Source of the DNA: Pseudomonas sp. ML2-2023-3
Lineage (GTDB): Bacteria > Pseudomonadota > Gammaproteobacteria > Pseudomonadales > Pseudomonadaceae
Assembly: GCF_037055275.1 (NCBI RefSeq)
Contig: NZ_CP146343.1
Span: 3,196,501 to 3,260,500, forward strand
DNA length: 64,000 bases
Reading direction: 5' to 3'
Each line of letters begins with the position of its first letter. The first letter of the stretch is position 1. The translations under genes and the position numbers were made by a program. Shown piece after piece: positions 1-9,228 of this stretch. The notes beneath the pieces were generated by a model. That model made no database searches and was not told where the DNA came from. It was given only the letters and a program-made list of their open reading frames with translations.

Positions 1-512
1 TTCTGGAGGAGGGCGCCCGTTTTGCGGCACCGGTCAAACAGGTGTCTCCTTTCAATGACAAGGCCAAAGCTGACCTTGGCGACTGGCAGACGTATCGCGC
101 ACCGACCCCTGACTACGATGAAACCGTGTACAACGTGGTGCCTTACGGTGATGCCAAGGGCAACACCTTGACGGTACTGCACAACAAGGACGCCAGCCTC
201 GGCGTCTCGGTCGGCTTCAATGTCCAGCAGTTGCCGGTGTTCTCGCTGTGGAAAAACACTGATACGAAGGGCCAGGGCTATGTCACCGGGCTTGAGCCAG
301 GTACCAGTTTTTCCTACAACCGCCGTTACCAGAGGCCGCTGAACCTGGTCCCGACCATTGGCCCCAAAGAACAGCGCCAGTTCAGCATCAGTTACTCATT
401 GCTGGCTGACAAACCGGCGGTGGACAAGGCGTTGCATCAGGTCAAATCGATCCAGGACGGACGTGGGACCGAAGTGCGGCAGACGCCGTTGGTGGATTTG
501 AGTAAAGAGTGA
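1..512 (+). CDS. Aldose 1-epimerase family protein (DUF4432-like), 3' part only
   Basis: The frame is open from the left edge (first full codon at base 3) and stops with TGA at 510-512, so only the C-terminal ~169 residues are present and the true start lies outside the window. The segment carries LPVFSLWKNT and YVTGLEPGTSF, followed by a short beta-rich tail, which matches the C-terminal part of DUF4432 proteins, a galactose-mutarotase-like fold that binds sugars. The GTG at 42 is internal, not a start. No substrate can be named. The gene converges on dctA, so it probably does not belong to the tartrate module. The family call is moderately sure; the specific activity is unknown. Confidence 0.7.
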   Translation, partial: LEEGARFAAPVKQVSPFNDKAKADLGDWQTYRAPTPDYDETVYNVVPYGDAKGNTLTVLHNKDASLGVSVGFNVQQLPVFSLWKNTDTKGQGYVTGLEPGTSFSYNRRYQRPLNLVPTIGPKEQRQFSISYSLLADKPAVDKALHQVKSIQDGRGTEVRQTPLVDLSKE

Positions 513-541
513 TCGCCCGTTGATTGAATGAACGCTGTAAC

Positions 542-586
542 GCACTCCGGTCATAGCGCTTTTTTGACGCGCCGTGACCGGAGTGC
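542..586. terminator. Inverted repeat between convergent genes, possible bidirectional terminator
   Basis: A perfect 12-bp inverted repeat (542-553 gcactccggtca against 575-586) with a 21-nt loop lies in the 82-bp gap between the convergent stops at 512 and 595. It lacks a clean T-run on either strand, so its role in termination is inferred from position and symmetry. Confidence 0.4.
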
Positions 587-594
587 AGTGCGGG

Positions 595-1902
595 CTATTT
601 TTGCGCCAGCAAGGCTTTCCGTTGTGCCTTTTCGTGTTGCATTGCGGCGATTTCGCGTTCGCAGGCCTCGACATCGAACGAGTTGTCCCACTTGGCAATG
701 GCGATGGTGCCGATGCCGTTGCCGATCAGGTTGGTCACGGCCCGCGCCTCATTCAGGAAGCGGTCAATGCCCAGGAGTAAAACGAGCCCGACCAGAGGAA
801 TGGAGTGGATGGTGGTGAGCGTTGCAGCCAGCGTCACAAACCCTGCGCCCGCCACGCCAGCCGAGCCTTTGGACGTGAGCAGGAAGACACCGAGCAGAAT
901 CATCTGGTCCACGAACGTCAAGGGTGTATTGGTCGCCTGGGCGATAAAAATGGCGGCCATTGTGAGATAGATGCAGGTGCCGTCGGCATTGAAGGTATAC
1001 CCCGTTGGCAACACCATGCCCACGACTGATTTTTTGCAGCCAAGCTTTTCAAGCTTCACCATCATCCGCGGCAGTACCGCTTCGGTTGAGCAGGTGCCAA
1101 GGGTGATCAGAATTTCATCTTTGAAATATCGAAGAAAGTGCATGAGTGGCATCCCCGACCATCTGGCAACCGTCCCCAGCACCACCACGATGAAAATCAA
1201 GGTTGTGATGTAAAGCGCGATCAGCAATTGACCGAGTGACAGCAAGGTGCCAATCCCGTACTTGCCAATGGTGAAGGCCATGCCAGCCCCCGCACCAATC
1301 GGCGCCAGGCGCATGACCATAGCAACGATCTTGAACAGGCCTTGCAGGAACAGATCAATGGTGTTGATGAGCGGCTTGCTGGTCTCGCCCATTTGCACCA
1401 GGGCAACGCCCATCAGTACCGAAAGCAGGATGACCTGAAGCATCACGCCATTGGAAAATGCGCCGATGAACGTGTGCGGGATGATGTTGAGAAAGAATTC
1501 AATGGTGCCACCTTGCTCACTGGCGGCCTGGCTGTATTTACTGATTGCGCTTGCATCCAAGGCGTTGACGTTGATGTTCATGCCGACGCCAGGCTTCACG
1601 ATGTTGACCACAATCAGGCCGACGACCAGGGCGATGGTTGACAGAATCTCGAAGTAGATCAGCGCTTTCACACCGATGCGTCCGACCTCTTTAATACTGC
1701 CCATCTTTGCGATACCGACCACAACCGTGCCGAAGATGATGGGCGCCAACAGCATTTTGATCAGCTTGATAAAACCATCGGCAAAAGGTTGGAGCTTGGC
1801 GCCAATATCAGGCATGAAGTAACCGATGGCTGCACCGATCACGATACCGATCAGTACTTGGACATACAGCTGGCTGTACCAGCGGGACTTGGATATTTCC
1901 AC
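595..1902 (-). CDS. dctA: C4-dicarboxylate:cation symporter DctA
   Basis: This 435-residue inner-membrane protein of the DAACS (glutamate/dicarboxylate symporter) family normally takes up succinate, fumarate and malate with protons. Visible marks are the N-terminal LYVQVLIGIVIGAAIGYFMP helix, the serine-rich re-entrant region around FLLTSKGSAGVAG, the GTCSTEAVLPRMM segment and NLIGNGIGTIAIAKW near the C-terminus. Length is usual for DctA. The start is GTG at 1902, preceded by GAGGTG seven bases upstream. It follows tarD on the same strand after a 103-bp gap, so in this context it probably imports tartrate or a related dicarboxylate for TarD. Family call is firm; the tartrate role is inference. 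Confidence 0.93.
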   Translation of the reverse strand: MEISKSRWYSQLYVQVLIGIVIGAAIGYFMPDIGAKLQPFADGFIKLIKMLLAPIIFGTVVVGIAKMGSIKEVGRIGVKALIYFEILSTIALVVGLIVVNIVKPGVGMNINVNALDASAISKYSQAASEQGGTIEFFLNIIPHTFIGAFSNGVMLQVILLSVLMGVALVQMGETSKPLINTIDLFLQGLFKIVAMVMRLAPIGAGAGMAFTIGKYGIGTLLSLGQLLIALYITTLIFIVVVLGTVARWSGMPLMHFLRYFKDEILITLGTCSTEAVLPRMMVKLEKLGCKKSVVGMVLPTGYTFNADGTCIYLTMAAIFIAQATNTPLTFVDQMILLGVFLLTSKGSAGVAGAGFVTLAATLTTIHSIPLVGLVLLLGIDRFLNEARAVTNLIGNGIGTIAIAKWDNSFDVEACEREIAAMQHEKAQRKALLAQK

Positions 1903-2005
1903 GAAAGCACCTCATTTTATTGTTGTGATGGGCATGTGGCCGGGCGTCAGTGGGGGACAGCCCGAGGCTGCGGCTCCGGTAAAAGAGACCGCAGTTTGAA
2001 GGTGA

Positions 2006-3175
2006 TCAGCCTTCGCCCAGCTCACGCATGACTGCGTACAAGGCGGACTTGGCTTCGAAGCCAACCCCCGGAATATCCGGCAGGCCGACGTAGCCATTTT
2101 CGACACGGATGCCGTCAGCAAACCCGCCGAAAGGCTGGAAAACGTCCGGGTAGGATTCGTTGCCGCCAAGGTGCAGGCCTGCTGCGATGTTCAGGGACAT
2201 CTGGTGACCGCCATGGGGAACGACGCGGCGGGAAGACCAGCCCATTTCTTCCATCACCTTCAGGGTGCGCATGTATTCAACTAGCCCGTAAGACAAGGCA
2301 CAGTCGAATTGGAGGAAGTCGCGATCAGGGCGCATACCGCCGTGGCGCAGGAGGTTCCGGGCGTCCTGGTGAGAGAACAGGTTTTCACCGGTTGCCATGG
2401 GCAATTCATAGTGATTGGCCAGTTCCGCCTGGAGTGCGTAATCCAGAGGATCGCCGATCTCTTCGTACCAGAACAGGTTGTACTTCTTGATGGCTTCAGC
2501 GTAAGCGATACCGGTCTGAAGATCGAAACGACCGTTGGCATCGACCGCCAGTCGACGGCCGTCGCCAACCACCTCAAGGACCGCTTCGATGCGACGGATA
2601 TCTTCGTCCAGCGGCACTGCACCGATTTTCATTTTGACGACGTCGTAGCCACGATCCAGGTAGCTCTGCATTTCTGCCTTGAGCTTGGTCTGGTCTTTAC
2701 CGGGGTAGTAGTAGCCACCTGCGGCATAGACCCAGACCTTGTCGTCTGCCACGCCGTTACGGTAGCGGTCAGCCAGCAGGCGGTAGAGCGGTTTGCCTTC
2801 AATCTTGGCCACGGCATCCCAGACCGCCATGTCGAGGGTGCCAACGGCGACCGAGCGCTCGCCGTGGCCGCCGGGCTTCTCGTTGGTCATCAGGGCTTTC
2901 CAGATGGCGAACGGGTCCAGGTTGTTGTTGTCATGGTCGACGAAGGTGTCCGGATCAGCTTCCAGGATGCGTGCCAGGAAGCGATCGCGCATCAGAGCGC
3001 CCTGACCATAGCGACCATTGGAGTTGAAACCGTAGCCGATGACGGGTTTGCCGTCGCGAATCACATCCGTGATGACTGCGACGACCGAGCAGGTCATTTT
3101 GGAAAAGTCGATATAGGCGTTGGCAATCGGGGAGGCAATGGAAACGGTTTTTTCGCGGATGTCTACGATACGCAT
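2006..3175 (-). CDS. tarD: D(-)-tartrate dehydratase, enolase superfamily
   Basis: This 389-residue enzyme is predicted to dehydrate D-tartrate to oxaloacetate using Mg2+. The length equals that of the characterised Bradyrhizobium enzyme and its key residues fall in register with one offset: the KMKIG motif with general base K183, metal ligands D212 (VDANG), E238 (YEE) and E264 (GEN), and H321 in VVPHGGHQMS. I chose ATG at 3175, preceded by AGAGGAA; the frame stays open further upstream but that would run into the divergent promoter and regulator. It is the first gene of a tarD-dctA unit facing a LysR gene. Tartrate specificity rests on the residue pattern; another acid-sugar dehydratase is the alternative. 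Confidence 0.88.
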   Translation of the reverse strand: MRIVDIREKTVSIASPIANAYIDFSKMTCSVVAVITDVIRDGKPVIGYGFNSNGRYGQGALMRDRFLARILEADPDTFVDHDNNNLDPFAIWKALMTNEKPGGHGERSVAVGTLDMAVWDAVAKIEGKPLYRLLADRYRNGVADDKVWVYAAGGYYYPGKDQTKLKAEMQSYLDRGYDVVKMKIGAVPLDEDIRRIEAVLEVVGDGRRLAVDANGRFDLQTGIAYAEAIKKYNLFWYEEIGDPLDYALQAELANHYELPMATGENLFSHQDARNLLRHGGMRPDRDFLQFDCALSYGLVEYMRTLKVMEEMGWSSRRVVPHGGHQMSLNIAAGLHLGGNESYPDVFQPFGGFADGIRVENGYVGLPDIPGVGFEAKSALYAVMRELGEG

Positions 3176-3275
3176 GACGGGTTCCTCTTGTTGTTTGTGG
3201 GCCCACGTTAGGCTTTGCGATGACACCCGCCCAATGCTATTAATGCCGGACCCTATGCACAGGAGGCATGGCCCC

Positions 3276-4163
3276 TTGGAACTCGTCTGGCTCGAAGATC
3301 TTTCAGCGCTTGCGGAGTACGGCAGCTTTGTTCGTGCCGCTGAAGCGCGCCATGTCACTCAACCGGCCTTCAGCCGCAGGGTTCGCTCAATGGAGACCTG
3401 GATGGGGGTAGAGTTGTTTGTGCGCACCCCCCAGGGCGCAACGCTGACCGAGGCAGGAAGGCAAATCTTGCCGAGCGCTCAGGAAGCGGCCAGAAATTTG
3501 TACCGGATGCGTAACGAAGCTCAAGAGGTCGCAGGAATGGCCGCCAGGTCGCTGCAATTTGCGGCCACCCACTCCCTGTCATTTACATTCTTTCCCAGGT
3601 GGCTTCGAAGCTCAGAAAACGGTGCCCCCATTGAGGCTGTGCAGCTGCATTCCGATAGCATGGCTGTCTGTGAACAGATGCTGATACATGGCCAGGTTCA
3701 GTTCTTGCTCTGCCATCGCCATCCTGACGTTCCGCCTTTGCTGGCACCTGATCAGTTCATCAGCAAGAAAGTGGGGGAGGACGTTCTTGTTCCGCTTGCG
3801 AGTGCATTCGCCAACTTCGGTACTTCCCCGGCAGCATTGCCCTACCTGGCGTACACCCACGAGTCTGGACTGGGGCGTATCGTCGCCCACAGGCTGCGAG
3901 GCAAGGAAGATTACCTTCACCTCAAACCCCTGTTCAGCAGCCACCTGGCCGCGGTACTCATGTCCATGACCATGGAAAGCAAGGGCGTGGCGTGGTTGCC
4001 CAAGAGCCTCACCGAGCAAGAAATTCTGGATGGGCGCCTGGTCAGGGCTCTGGACGAAAGCTGGGACATCCCCCTGGACATTCATCTGACCCGGCCCAAA
4101 GCAACCCTGAGCAAGTCGGCCGAAGCATTCTGGGACAGGGCGGGCGTTCCCTGCTGGTCGTAA
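3276..4163 (+). CDS. LysR-family regulator divergent from tarD-dctA
   Basis: A 295-residue LysR-type regulator with an N-terminal winged helix-turn-helix (ALAEYGSFVRAAEARHVTQPAFSRRVRSME) and a periplasmic-binding-like effector domain. I chose the TTG at 3276 because AGGAGG sits nine bases before it and the protein then begins right at the HTH; ATG at 3255 in the same frame is the alternative. The 100-bp gap to tarD is a shared divergent promoter region. By the usual LysR arrangement it probably controls tarD-dctA in response to tartrate or a product, which is inferred from position only. Confidence 0.85.
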   Translation: MELVWLEDLSALAEYGSFVRAAEARHVTQPAFSRRVRSMETWMGVELFVRTPQGATLTEAGRQILPSAQEAARNLYRMRNEAQEVAGMAARSLQFAATHSLSFTFFPRWLRSSENGAPIEAVQLHSDSMAVCEQMLIHGQVQFLLCHRHPDVPPLLAPDQFISKKVGEDVLVPLASAFANFGTSPAALPYLAYTHESGLGRIVAHRLRGKEDYLHLKPLFSSHLAAVLMSMTMESKGVAWLPKSLTEQEILDGRLVRALDESWDIPLDIHLTRPKATLSKSAEAFWDRAGVPCWS

Positions 4164-4318
4164 CGGATGACTGCAAGCAGGGAGTCGTCATCCACAGAGC
4201 AGGCGCAGTGGACTGCTGACGCGATTAATGGGTGAACTGTGTGTAGACTTTCTCGCTTCTGGGCAGGGAATCTTGTGTTCCGGCTCCTGCCAGTCTCTGT
4301 GTTGATTAAGGCGTGTTT

Positions 4319-5269
4319 ATGGATCTGCGTCAGCTCGAAGCGTTTGCTGCTGTGATGTCGGCGGGCAGTGTCACTGCCGCAGGAAAGATGCTCGGCCGCT
4401 CCCAACCCTCGGTGACCAGGGCCATTCAAGAACTGGAGCAGGAGCTGGGGTTTGCGCTGTTCGAGCGCAGCGGGCCAAAGGTCACGCCCACCCACAAAGC
4501 GTTCATGATGTACGCCGAAGTAGAAAGCGCCCTGCTAGGGGTTCGCAACATCCGGCTGCGCGCGGAACACATCGTTCGGGATGAAAATCATCAAATCAAA
4601 CTGGTCGCGATTTCCGCGCTGGCAGCAGGCTTGTTGCCGGCGGCCCTGGCACGCCTGCCTGAGAACCTGCGTCCGCAGCAGATCCAGTTGCAGAGCATGT
4701 CACCGGAGAATGTGGTGCAGGCGGTGCTGTCCAAAACCATGGACCTGGGCGCTGTCAGCCTGCCGCTGGAACATCGCGGCCTGGACATTCACTGGATCGG
4801 CGAGGCGCCCTGCGTCGCCGTGCTGCCAGCCACCAGCGCACTGGCTTCGTACGCAGAACTGCCGATGGAATTGCTGGCACAGCAGACGCTGATCACCATG
4901 GCCAATCCGTATCGTTTTCGTCGGCGGGTGGACAAGGCATTCCATGATGCAGGCGGGCCGATGCCCCATATGCTCGACACCAATACCTCACTGGTGGCCA
5001 TGCAGATGGCCAGAGTCGGGTTGGGCATTGCGCTGGTCGATCCCTTTACCGCCATGGGGGTGCCACTGGAAGGCGTGGTAGTGCGCCCGATTGCCTGCAA
5101 CGTCCCGTTCTTTTTCGGTTTGATTTCAGCCTTGGCCAGCCCGTTGTCCGACGTGACGCGAGTGCTGATCGATGAGATCGCCACATCGGCAAAAGTGTTG
5201 CTGCCGCACATGGTCATGCACGAAGCCAGTGTCCATGACGCGCTGTTGCAGAGTATCTATGCCGAGTGA
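4319..5269 (+). CDS. LysR-family transcriptional regulator
   Basis: A 316-residue LysR regulator. The HTH is at the N-terminus (MDLRQLEAFAAVMSAGSVTAAGKMLGRSQPSVTRAIQELE) followed by an effector-binding domain. ATG at 4319 is preferred to the GTG two codons upstream because it opens directly into the conserved DLRQL motif. It lies 155 bp after the tartrate-type regulator in the same direction, with no divergent enzyme gene beside it, so its target cannot be read from context. It may take part in the same catabolic region or be independent. Confidence 0.85.
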   Translation: MDLRQLEAFAAVMSAGSVTAAGKMLGRSQPSVTRAIQELEQELGFALFERSGPKVTPTHKAFMMYAEVESALLGVRNIRLRAEHIVRDENHQIKLVAISALAAGLLPAALARLPENLRPQQIQLQSMSPENVVQAVLSKTMDLGAVSLPLEHRGLDIHWIGEAPCVAVLPATSALASYAELPMELLAQQTLITMANPYRFRRRVDKAFHDAGGPMPHMLDTNTSLVAMQMARVGLGIALVDPFTAMGVPLEGVVVRPIACNVPFFFGLISALASPLSDVTRVLIDEIATSAKVLLPHMVMHEASVHDALLQSIYAE

Positions 5270-5390
5270 CGGGATGCGCCACGCAGGGGGGGCGTTCATA
5301 ACGCAAGCGGCCCGCGGAAAGGGGTTTCGAAAACAGTGCTTGAAACACCCTTCATGATCCCCTGGCGTTTCAATGAAGTGGGTGGCGAAT

Positions 5391-6391
5391 GTAGTCGCTG
5401 ACGAGCCGTGCGAGGCTGCGTCCGGCTGCGAAGCAGTCGTAAAGTCCATTTCCTCGGTTTATCAGGTACACCGCGTGTACCGGTCTTGCGACCGCTTCGC
5501 GCTCGATCGCAGCCTCGTACTACTCGTCAGCGACTACAACACGGAGATGGTCGCAAATCTGTAGTCGCTGACGAGCCGTGCGAGGCTGCGTCCGGCTGCG
5601 AAGCAGTCGTAAGGTCGGCTTCCACGATTAATCAGGCATACCGCGTGTACGGGTTTTGCGACCGCTGCGCGCTCGAACGTAGCCTCGTTCTACTCGTCAA
5701 CTGCTACAACGCGGGGTAGGTATCCGTAGCAGCTGACGAGCCGTGCGAGGCTGCGTCCGACTGCGAAGCAGTCGTAAGGTCGGCTTCCACGATTAATCAG
5801 GCACACCGCGTGTACCGGTTTTGCGACCGCTTCGCGCTCGAACGTAGCCTCGTTCTACTCGTCAGCGGCTACACGCGGTACACCCGGGATGGGTGCCGAA
5901 ACCTGTAGTCGCTGACGAGCCGTGCGAGGCTGCGTCCGGCTGCGAAGCAGTCGTAAAGTCAGCTTGCACGGTTAATCAGGCATACCGCGTGTACCGGTTT
6001 TGCGACCGCTACGCGCTCGATCGCAGCCTCGTTCTACTCGTCAGCGACTACAGCACGGAGATGGTCGCGAATCTGTAGTCGCTGACGAGCCGTGCGAGGC
6101 TGCGTCCGGCTGCGGAGCAGTCGTAAAGTCTGATTTCACGGTTAATCAGGCATACCGCGTGTACCGGTTTGCGACCGCTACGCGCTCGAACGTAGCCTCG
6201 TTCTACTCGTCAACTGCTACGCAGTGGTATGAGTTGCTAAATTCGTAGCAACTGACGAGCCGTGCGAGGCTGCGTTCGGCTGTGAAGCAGTCGTAAAGTC
6301 AGCTTGCACGGTTAATCAGGCAAACCGCGTGTACCGTTTTTGCGACCGCTGCGCGCTCGATCGCAGCCTCGTTCTACTCGTCAGCGACTAC
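5391..6391. repeat. Tandem array of six large palindromic repeats (REP/BIME-like)
   Basis: Six units start at 5391, 5561, 5726, 5905, 6075 and 6245 (spacing 165-179 bp). Each begins gtagtcgctgacgagccg (or a close variant), ends with the near-complement ctcgtcagcgactac about 147 bp later, and has a small palindrome in the middle (ggtacaccgcgtgtacc in unit 1). Every unit could therefore fold into one long hairpin. Units are separated by 18-32 bp spacers, two of which are nearly identical (aacacggagatggtcgcaaatct-type). A seventh copy may begin at 6415 but is cut off. Open frames over this stretch merely translate the repeats. A degenerate relative of the family lies at 38429-38513. Confidence 0.85.
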
Positions 6392-6796
6392 AACACGGAG
6401 TTGGTGGCGAGTCTGTAGCTTCATAGAGGGGCTGGATAAAGTCGAGTTCCTTGAAGACAAGCGTACGCAGCTGACGCCGTCGCCCATCGCTCTCCAGGAC
6501 GCTGAAGATAAAAATCTTCCAAGAGACAAACCATGCTAATCGGCTGTGCGCGTGGCTCGACGAAGGATCAGTGCCTGGTGTCTACGCAGATGGGTAAGCA
6601 CATTCCGATTCTTTTTAATTCCAAATAAGAATATCAATATGTTTTTTTGCGCGTTGCGAGAATAAACAGTCCCTTTTAGTATTCACTTTAAGCATTCAAC
6701 GGCATCAAGAATTCAAATTGTTCTGCTGTTGAGGATTTCAAGTGTTTGGATCAAGGGTCGAGTGATGTGCTCTCGATCGTCATCGAGTAGCGATCA
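6392..6796. other. Non-coding stretch before the monooxygenase operon
   Basis: This 405-bp region holds the last repeat spacer, a recombinase scrap (6533-6628) and, from about 6605, an AT-rich segment with the imperfect inverted repeat attctttttaattccaaataagaat (6608-6632). The AT-rich part probably contains the promoter and an operator for the downstream operon. I see no intact gene here. Confidence 0.5.
6533..6628 (+). pseudogene. N-terminal remnant of a serine recombinase (resolvase family)
   Basis: The 31-residue frame starts MLIGCARGSTKDQ, closely resembling the MLIGYARVSTxDQ start of resolvase/invertase-type serine recombinases, including the region of the catalytic serine. It then diverges and stops at TAA 6626-6628. 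No further catalytic-domain or DNA-binding sequence follows. It is best read as debris of a lost mobile element beside the palindrome array; with so few residues a chance match remains possible. Confidence 0.5.
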
Positions 6797-8257
6797 ATGT
6801 CCGAAGAAAGTTCACTGTCAGGCCTCGCGGCCCTCGAAGCACGCTTGCGCCAGGATCTGGCCTGGCTCGATCTTCCCGCCAGTCAGTGGGTCAAACCACG
6901 CCTCAACGAAGGTGCCCCGGTGCTCGATGTGGCGATCATCGGCGGCGGTATGGCGGGCCTGGCCCTTGCTGCCGAGTTGAGGCATCTCGGTGTTGATGCA
7001 GTGATTTTCGATCAGTCCGTGGCAGGTTTTGAAGGGCCGTGGGCAACCACCGCCCGTATGCAGACCTTGCGCTCTCCCAAGCACCTGACCGGACCCGCGC
7101 TCGGCTTGCCCGCGCTGACCTTCCGTGCCTGGTTCGAAGCGCAATTCGGCGCAGAGGGCTGGGCCGGGCTGGACAAAATTCCGCGACTGCAATGGGCCGA
7201 CTACCTGCGCTGGTATCGCAAAGTGCTGGCGCTGGATGTGCGCAACGAACACCGGGTCACCCGGGTTGCGCCAAGAGCAGATGCACTGGTTGAGCTGGCC
7301 ATCGAAACCCCCGTACAAACCCTGCATCTGTTGGCGCGGCATGTCGTGCTGGCCACCGGGCGTGACGGCCTGGGCGGCCCTTGGGTGCCTGAACTGGCCC
7401 ACCAGCTACCGGATCATCTGTGGGCGCATTCAGGGGATGGTTTGCAGGACGACTGGTTCGAAGGCAAGCGTGTGGCAGTCATCGGGGGCGGGGCCTCTGC
7501 GATGGACAGTGCAGCAACCGCGCTGGAAGCGGGCGCCACAGGGGTTGACCTGCTGATCCGGCGTGCCGAACTGCCGCGTATCAACAAAGGCAAGGGCGCC
7601 AGTCATCCGGGCATGGTTCATGGCTATTGGCGTCTGCCGGATGCCTGGAAATGGCGTATTCGCAACTACCTCAATACTCAGCAAGTACCTCCGCCCCGCG
7701 CCAGTACGATCAGGGTTTCCAGCTCGGGAAGGGCGCGGTTCCTGCTGAACAGTCCCGTCGTCTCGGTGGAGAAAAATCCTCGGGGCGGCCTGTGGTTGAA
7801 CACGCCTGATGCCCGGATCGAAGCCGATTTTGTGGTATTCGCCACCGGTTTTCGCACCGACTTTGAACAGCGCCCGGAATTTGCGCCGTTCTCTTCGCAC
7901 ATTCGCACCTGGCGGGACCGCTTCGAGGCCCCGGCCAGTGAGCGGGATGCCGAATTGTCCGAGCTGCCGGATTTGGGCAGCCGTTTCGAATTCCAGGAAA
8001 AAATACCCGGCAGTTGCCCGGGGTTGAACCATATCCATTGCTTCAGCTATCCCGCAGCCCTCAACTACGGCGCAGTTTCCGGGGATATCCCGGCCATCAG
8101 TGAAGGCTCAAAACGTTTGGCCCAGGCCTTGGTCGGCCAACTGTTCAACGAAGACATCTCACTGCATTTCGACACCATGCAACGGTTTGCCGACCCCGAA
8201 CTGTTTGGCGATGAGTGGGTGGCCAGCCAGCCCACCGCTGAAGAGTTGCGGCGATGA
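6797..8257 (+). CDS. FAD/NAD(P)-dependent flavin monooxygenase-like oxidoreductase
   Basis: A 486-residue soluble flavoprotein with two Rossmann nucleotide-binding motifs: IIGGGMAG near residue 47 for FAD and VIGGGASAMD near residue 228 for NAD(P)H, plus the ATGF motif (VVFATGFRTD) typical of class B flavin monooxygenases and N-hydroxylases. It is the first gene of an operon: its stop overlaps the next start (ATGA), and six transport and CMD/AhpD-like genes follow. The context suggests it oxidises a compound brought in by the ABC importer, or an intermediate from it. Substrate is unknown. ATG 6797 has only a weak ribosome site. Confidence 0.8.
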   Translation: MSEESSLSGLAALEARLRQDLAWLDLPASQWVKPRLNEGAPVLDVAIIGGGMAGLALAAELRHLGVDAVIFDQSVAGFEGPWATTARMQTLRSPKHLTGPALGLPALTFRAWFEAQFGAEGWAGLDKIPRLQWADYLRWYRKVLALDVRNEHRVTRVAPRADALVELAIETPVQTLHLLARHVVLATGRDGLGGPWVPELAHQLPDHLWAHSGDGLQDDWFEGKRVAVIGGGASAMDSAATALEAGATGVDLLIRRAELPRINKGKGASHPGMVHGYWRLPDAWKWRIRNYLNTQQVPPPRASTIRVSSSGRARFLLNSPVVSVEKNPRGGLWLNTPDARIEADFVVFATGFRTDFEQRPEFAPFSSHIRTWRDRFEAPASERDAELSELPDLGSRFEFQEKIPGSCPGLNHIHCFSYPAALNYGAVSGDIPAISEGSKRLAQALVGQLFNEDISLHFDTMQRFADPELFGDEWVASQPTAEELRR

Positions 8258-9228
8258 TCGGCTGGGCGCTGCGACGAGTGACTCAGTCGCTGCTGGTGAT
8301 TCTGTTGATGACCCTCGTGGTGTTTATCGGCCTGAATGCCATTGGCAATCCCATGGACATCCTGGTGGGGGAAGACCTCAATCAGGCCGAACGGGTGCAA
8401 GCCATCGCACACCTGGGGCTGGACAAGCCGCTGTGGGAGCAATACCTGATCTTTCTCAAGGGCGCAGTCCACGGCAACCTCGGGCAGAGTTTTGTCTATC
8501 ACGAAGACGCCATGCGCCTGATTTTGCAACGGCTGCCAGCCACCCTCGAACTGGCCTTCAGTGCGCTGTTCCTGGCGGTTGTGATTGGCGTGCCCCTGGG
8601 GATTTTTGCCGGTACCTATCCGGATCATCCGTTGTCGCGGTTGATGATGGCCTGCAGCATCATCGGCTTTTCGCTCCCGGCTTTCTGGGTGGCGTTGATG
8701 ATGATCATGCTGTTCTCAATCAAGCTGGGATGGCTGCCCGCCAGTGGCCGTGGCGAAACCCGCGAGTGGCTGGGGGTGCAGTGGTCGTGGCTGACCCTGG
8801 ACGGCCTGCAGCACCTGATTCTGCCCGCACTGAACCTGGCGTTGTTCAAGATCTCCCTGGTGTTGCGCCTGACCCGTGCGGGCGTTCGGGAAGTGCTGCC
8901 ACAAGAGTTCGTCAAGTTTGCCCGGGCGAAGGGCCTTTCGCCGATGCGGGTGATGTTCATGCACGTCATGCGCAACACCATGATTCCCCTGGTGACGGTG
9001 CTGGCCATGGAATTGGGATCGACCATTGCCTTCGCGGTGGTCACCGAAAGCATCTTCTCCTGGCCCGGCGCAGGGAAACTGATTCTGGACAGCATCAACG
9101 CCCTGGATCGTCCGGTGGTGGTGGCCTATCTAATGGTGGTCGTGGTGATCTTTGTCGTGCTCAACCTGATTGTCGACGGTTTGTATTACCTGCTTGACCC
9201 CCGCGTGCGGATCGAGGCCTCCCGATGA
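8254..9228 (+). CDS. ABC importer permease, DppB/OppB type
   Basis: A 324-residue inner-membrane permease of the peptide/nickel (PepT) ABC class. The N-terminal helix (LLVILLMTLVVFIGLNAIGNP), a large extracytoplasmic loop, and the EAA-like cytoplasmic motif around EFVKFARAKGLSPMRVMFMHVMRNTM are visible. It begins inside the stop codon of the monooxygenase gene and ends overlapping the next permease, showing tight translational coupling. It should pair with the following DppC-type subunit. The substrate is not evident. Confidence 0.9.
   Translation: MIGWALRRVTQSLLVILLMTLVVFIGLNAIGNPMDILVGEDLNQAERVQAIAHLGLDKPLWEQYLIFLKGAVHGNLGQSFVYHEDAMRLILQRLPATLELAFSALFLAVVIGVPLGIFAGTYPDHPLSRLMMACSIIGFSLPAFWVALMMIMLFSIKLGWLPASGRGETREWLGVQWSWLTLDGLQHLILPALNLALFKISLVLRLTRAGVREVLPQEFVKFARAKGLSPMRVMFMHVMRNTMIPLVTVLAMELGSTIAFAVVTESIFSWPGAGKLILDSINALDRPVVVAYLMVVVVIFVVLNLIVDGLYYLLDPRVRIEASR

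Noticed and set aside
2309..3211. 300-residue open frame on the plus strand
   Set aside because: Antisense to tarD, whose catalytic residues are all present; no own motif.
5391..6391. Possible CRISPR array
   Set aside because: Units are about 147 bp palindromes with short, partly conserved spacers, and no cas genes lie nearby; this is a REP/BIME-like repeat array.
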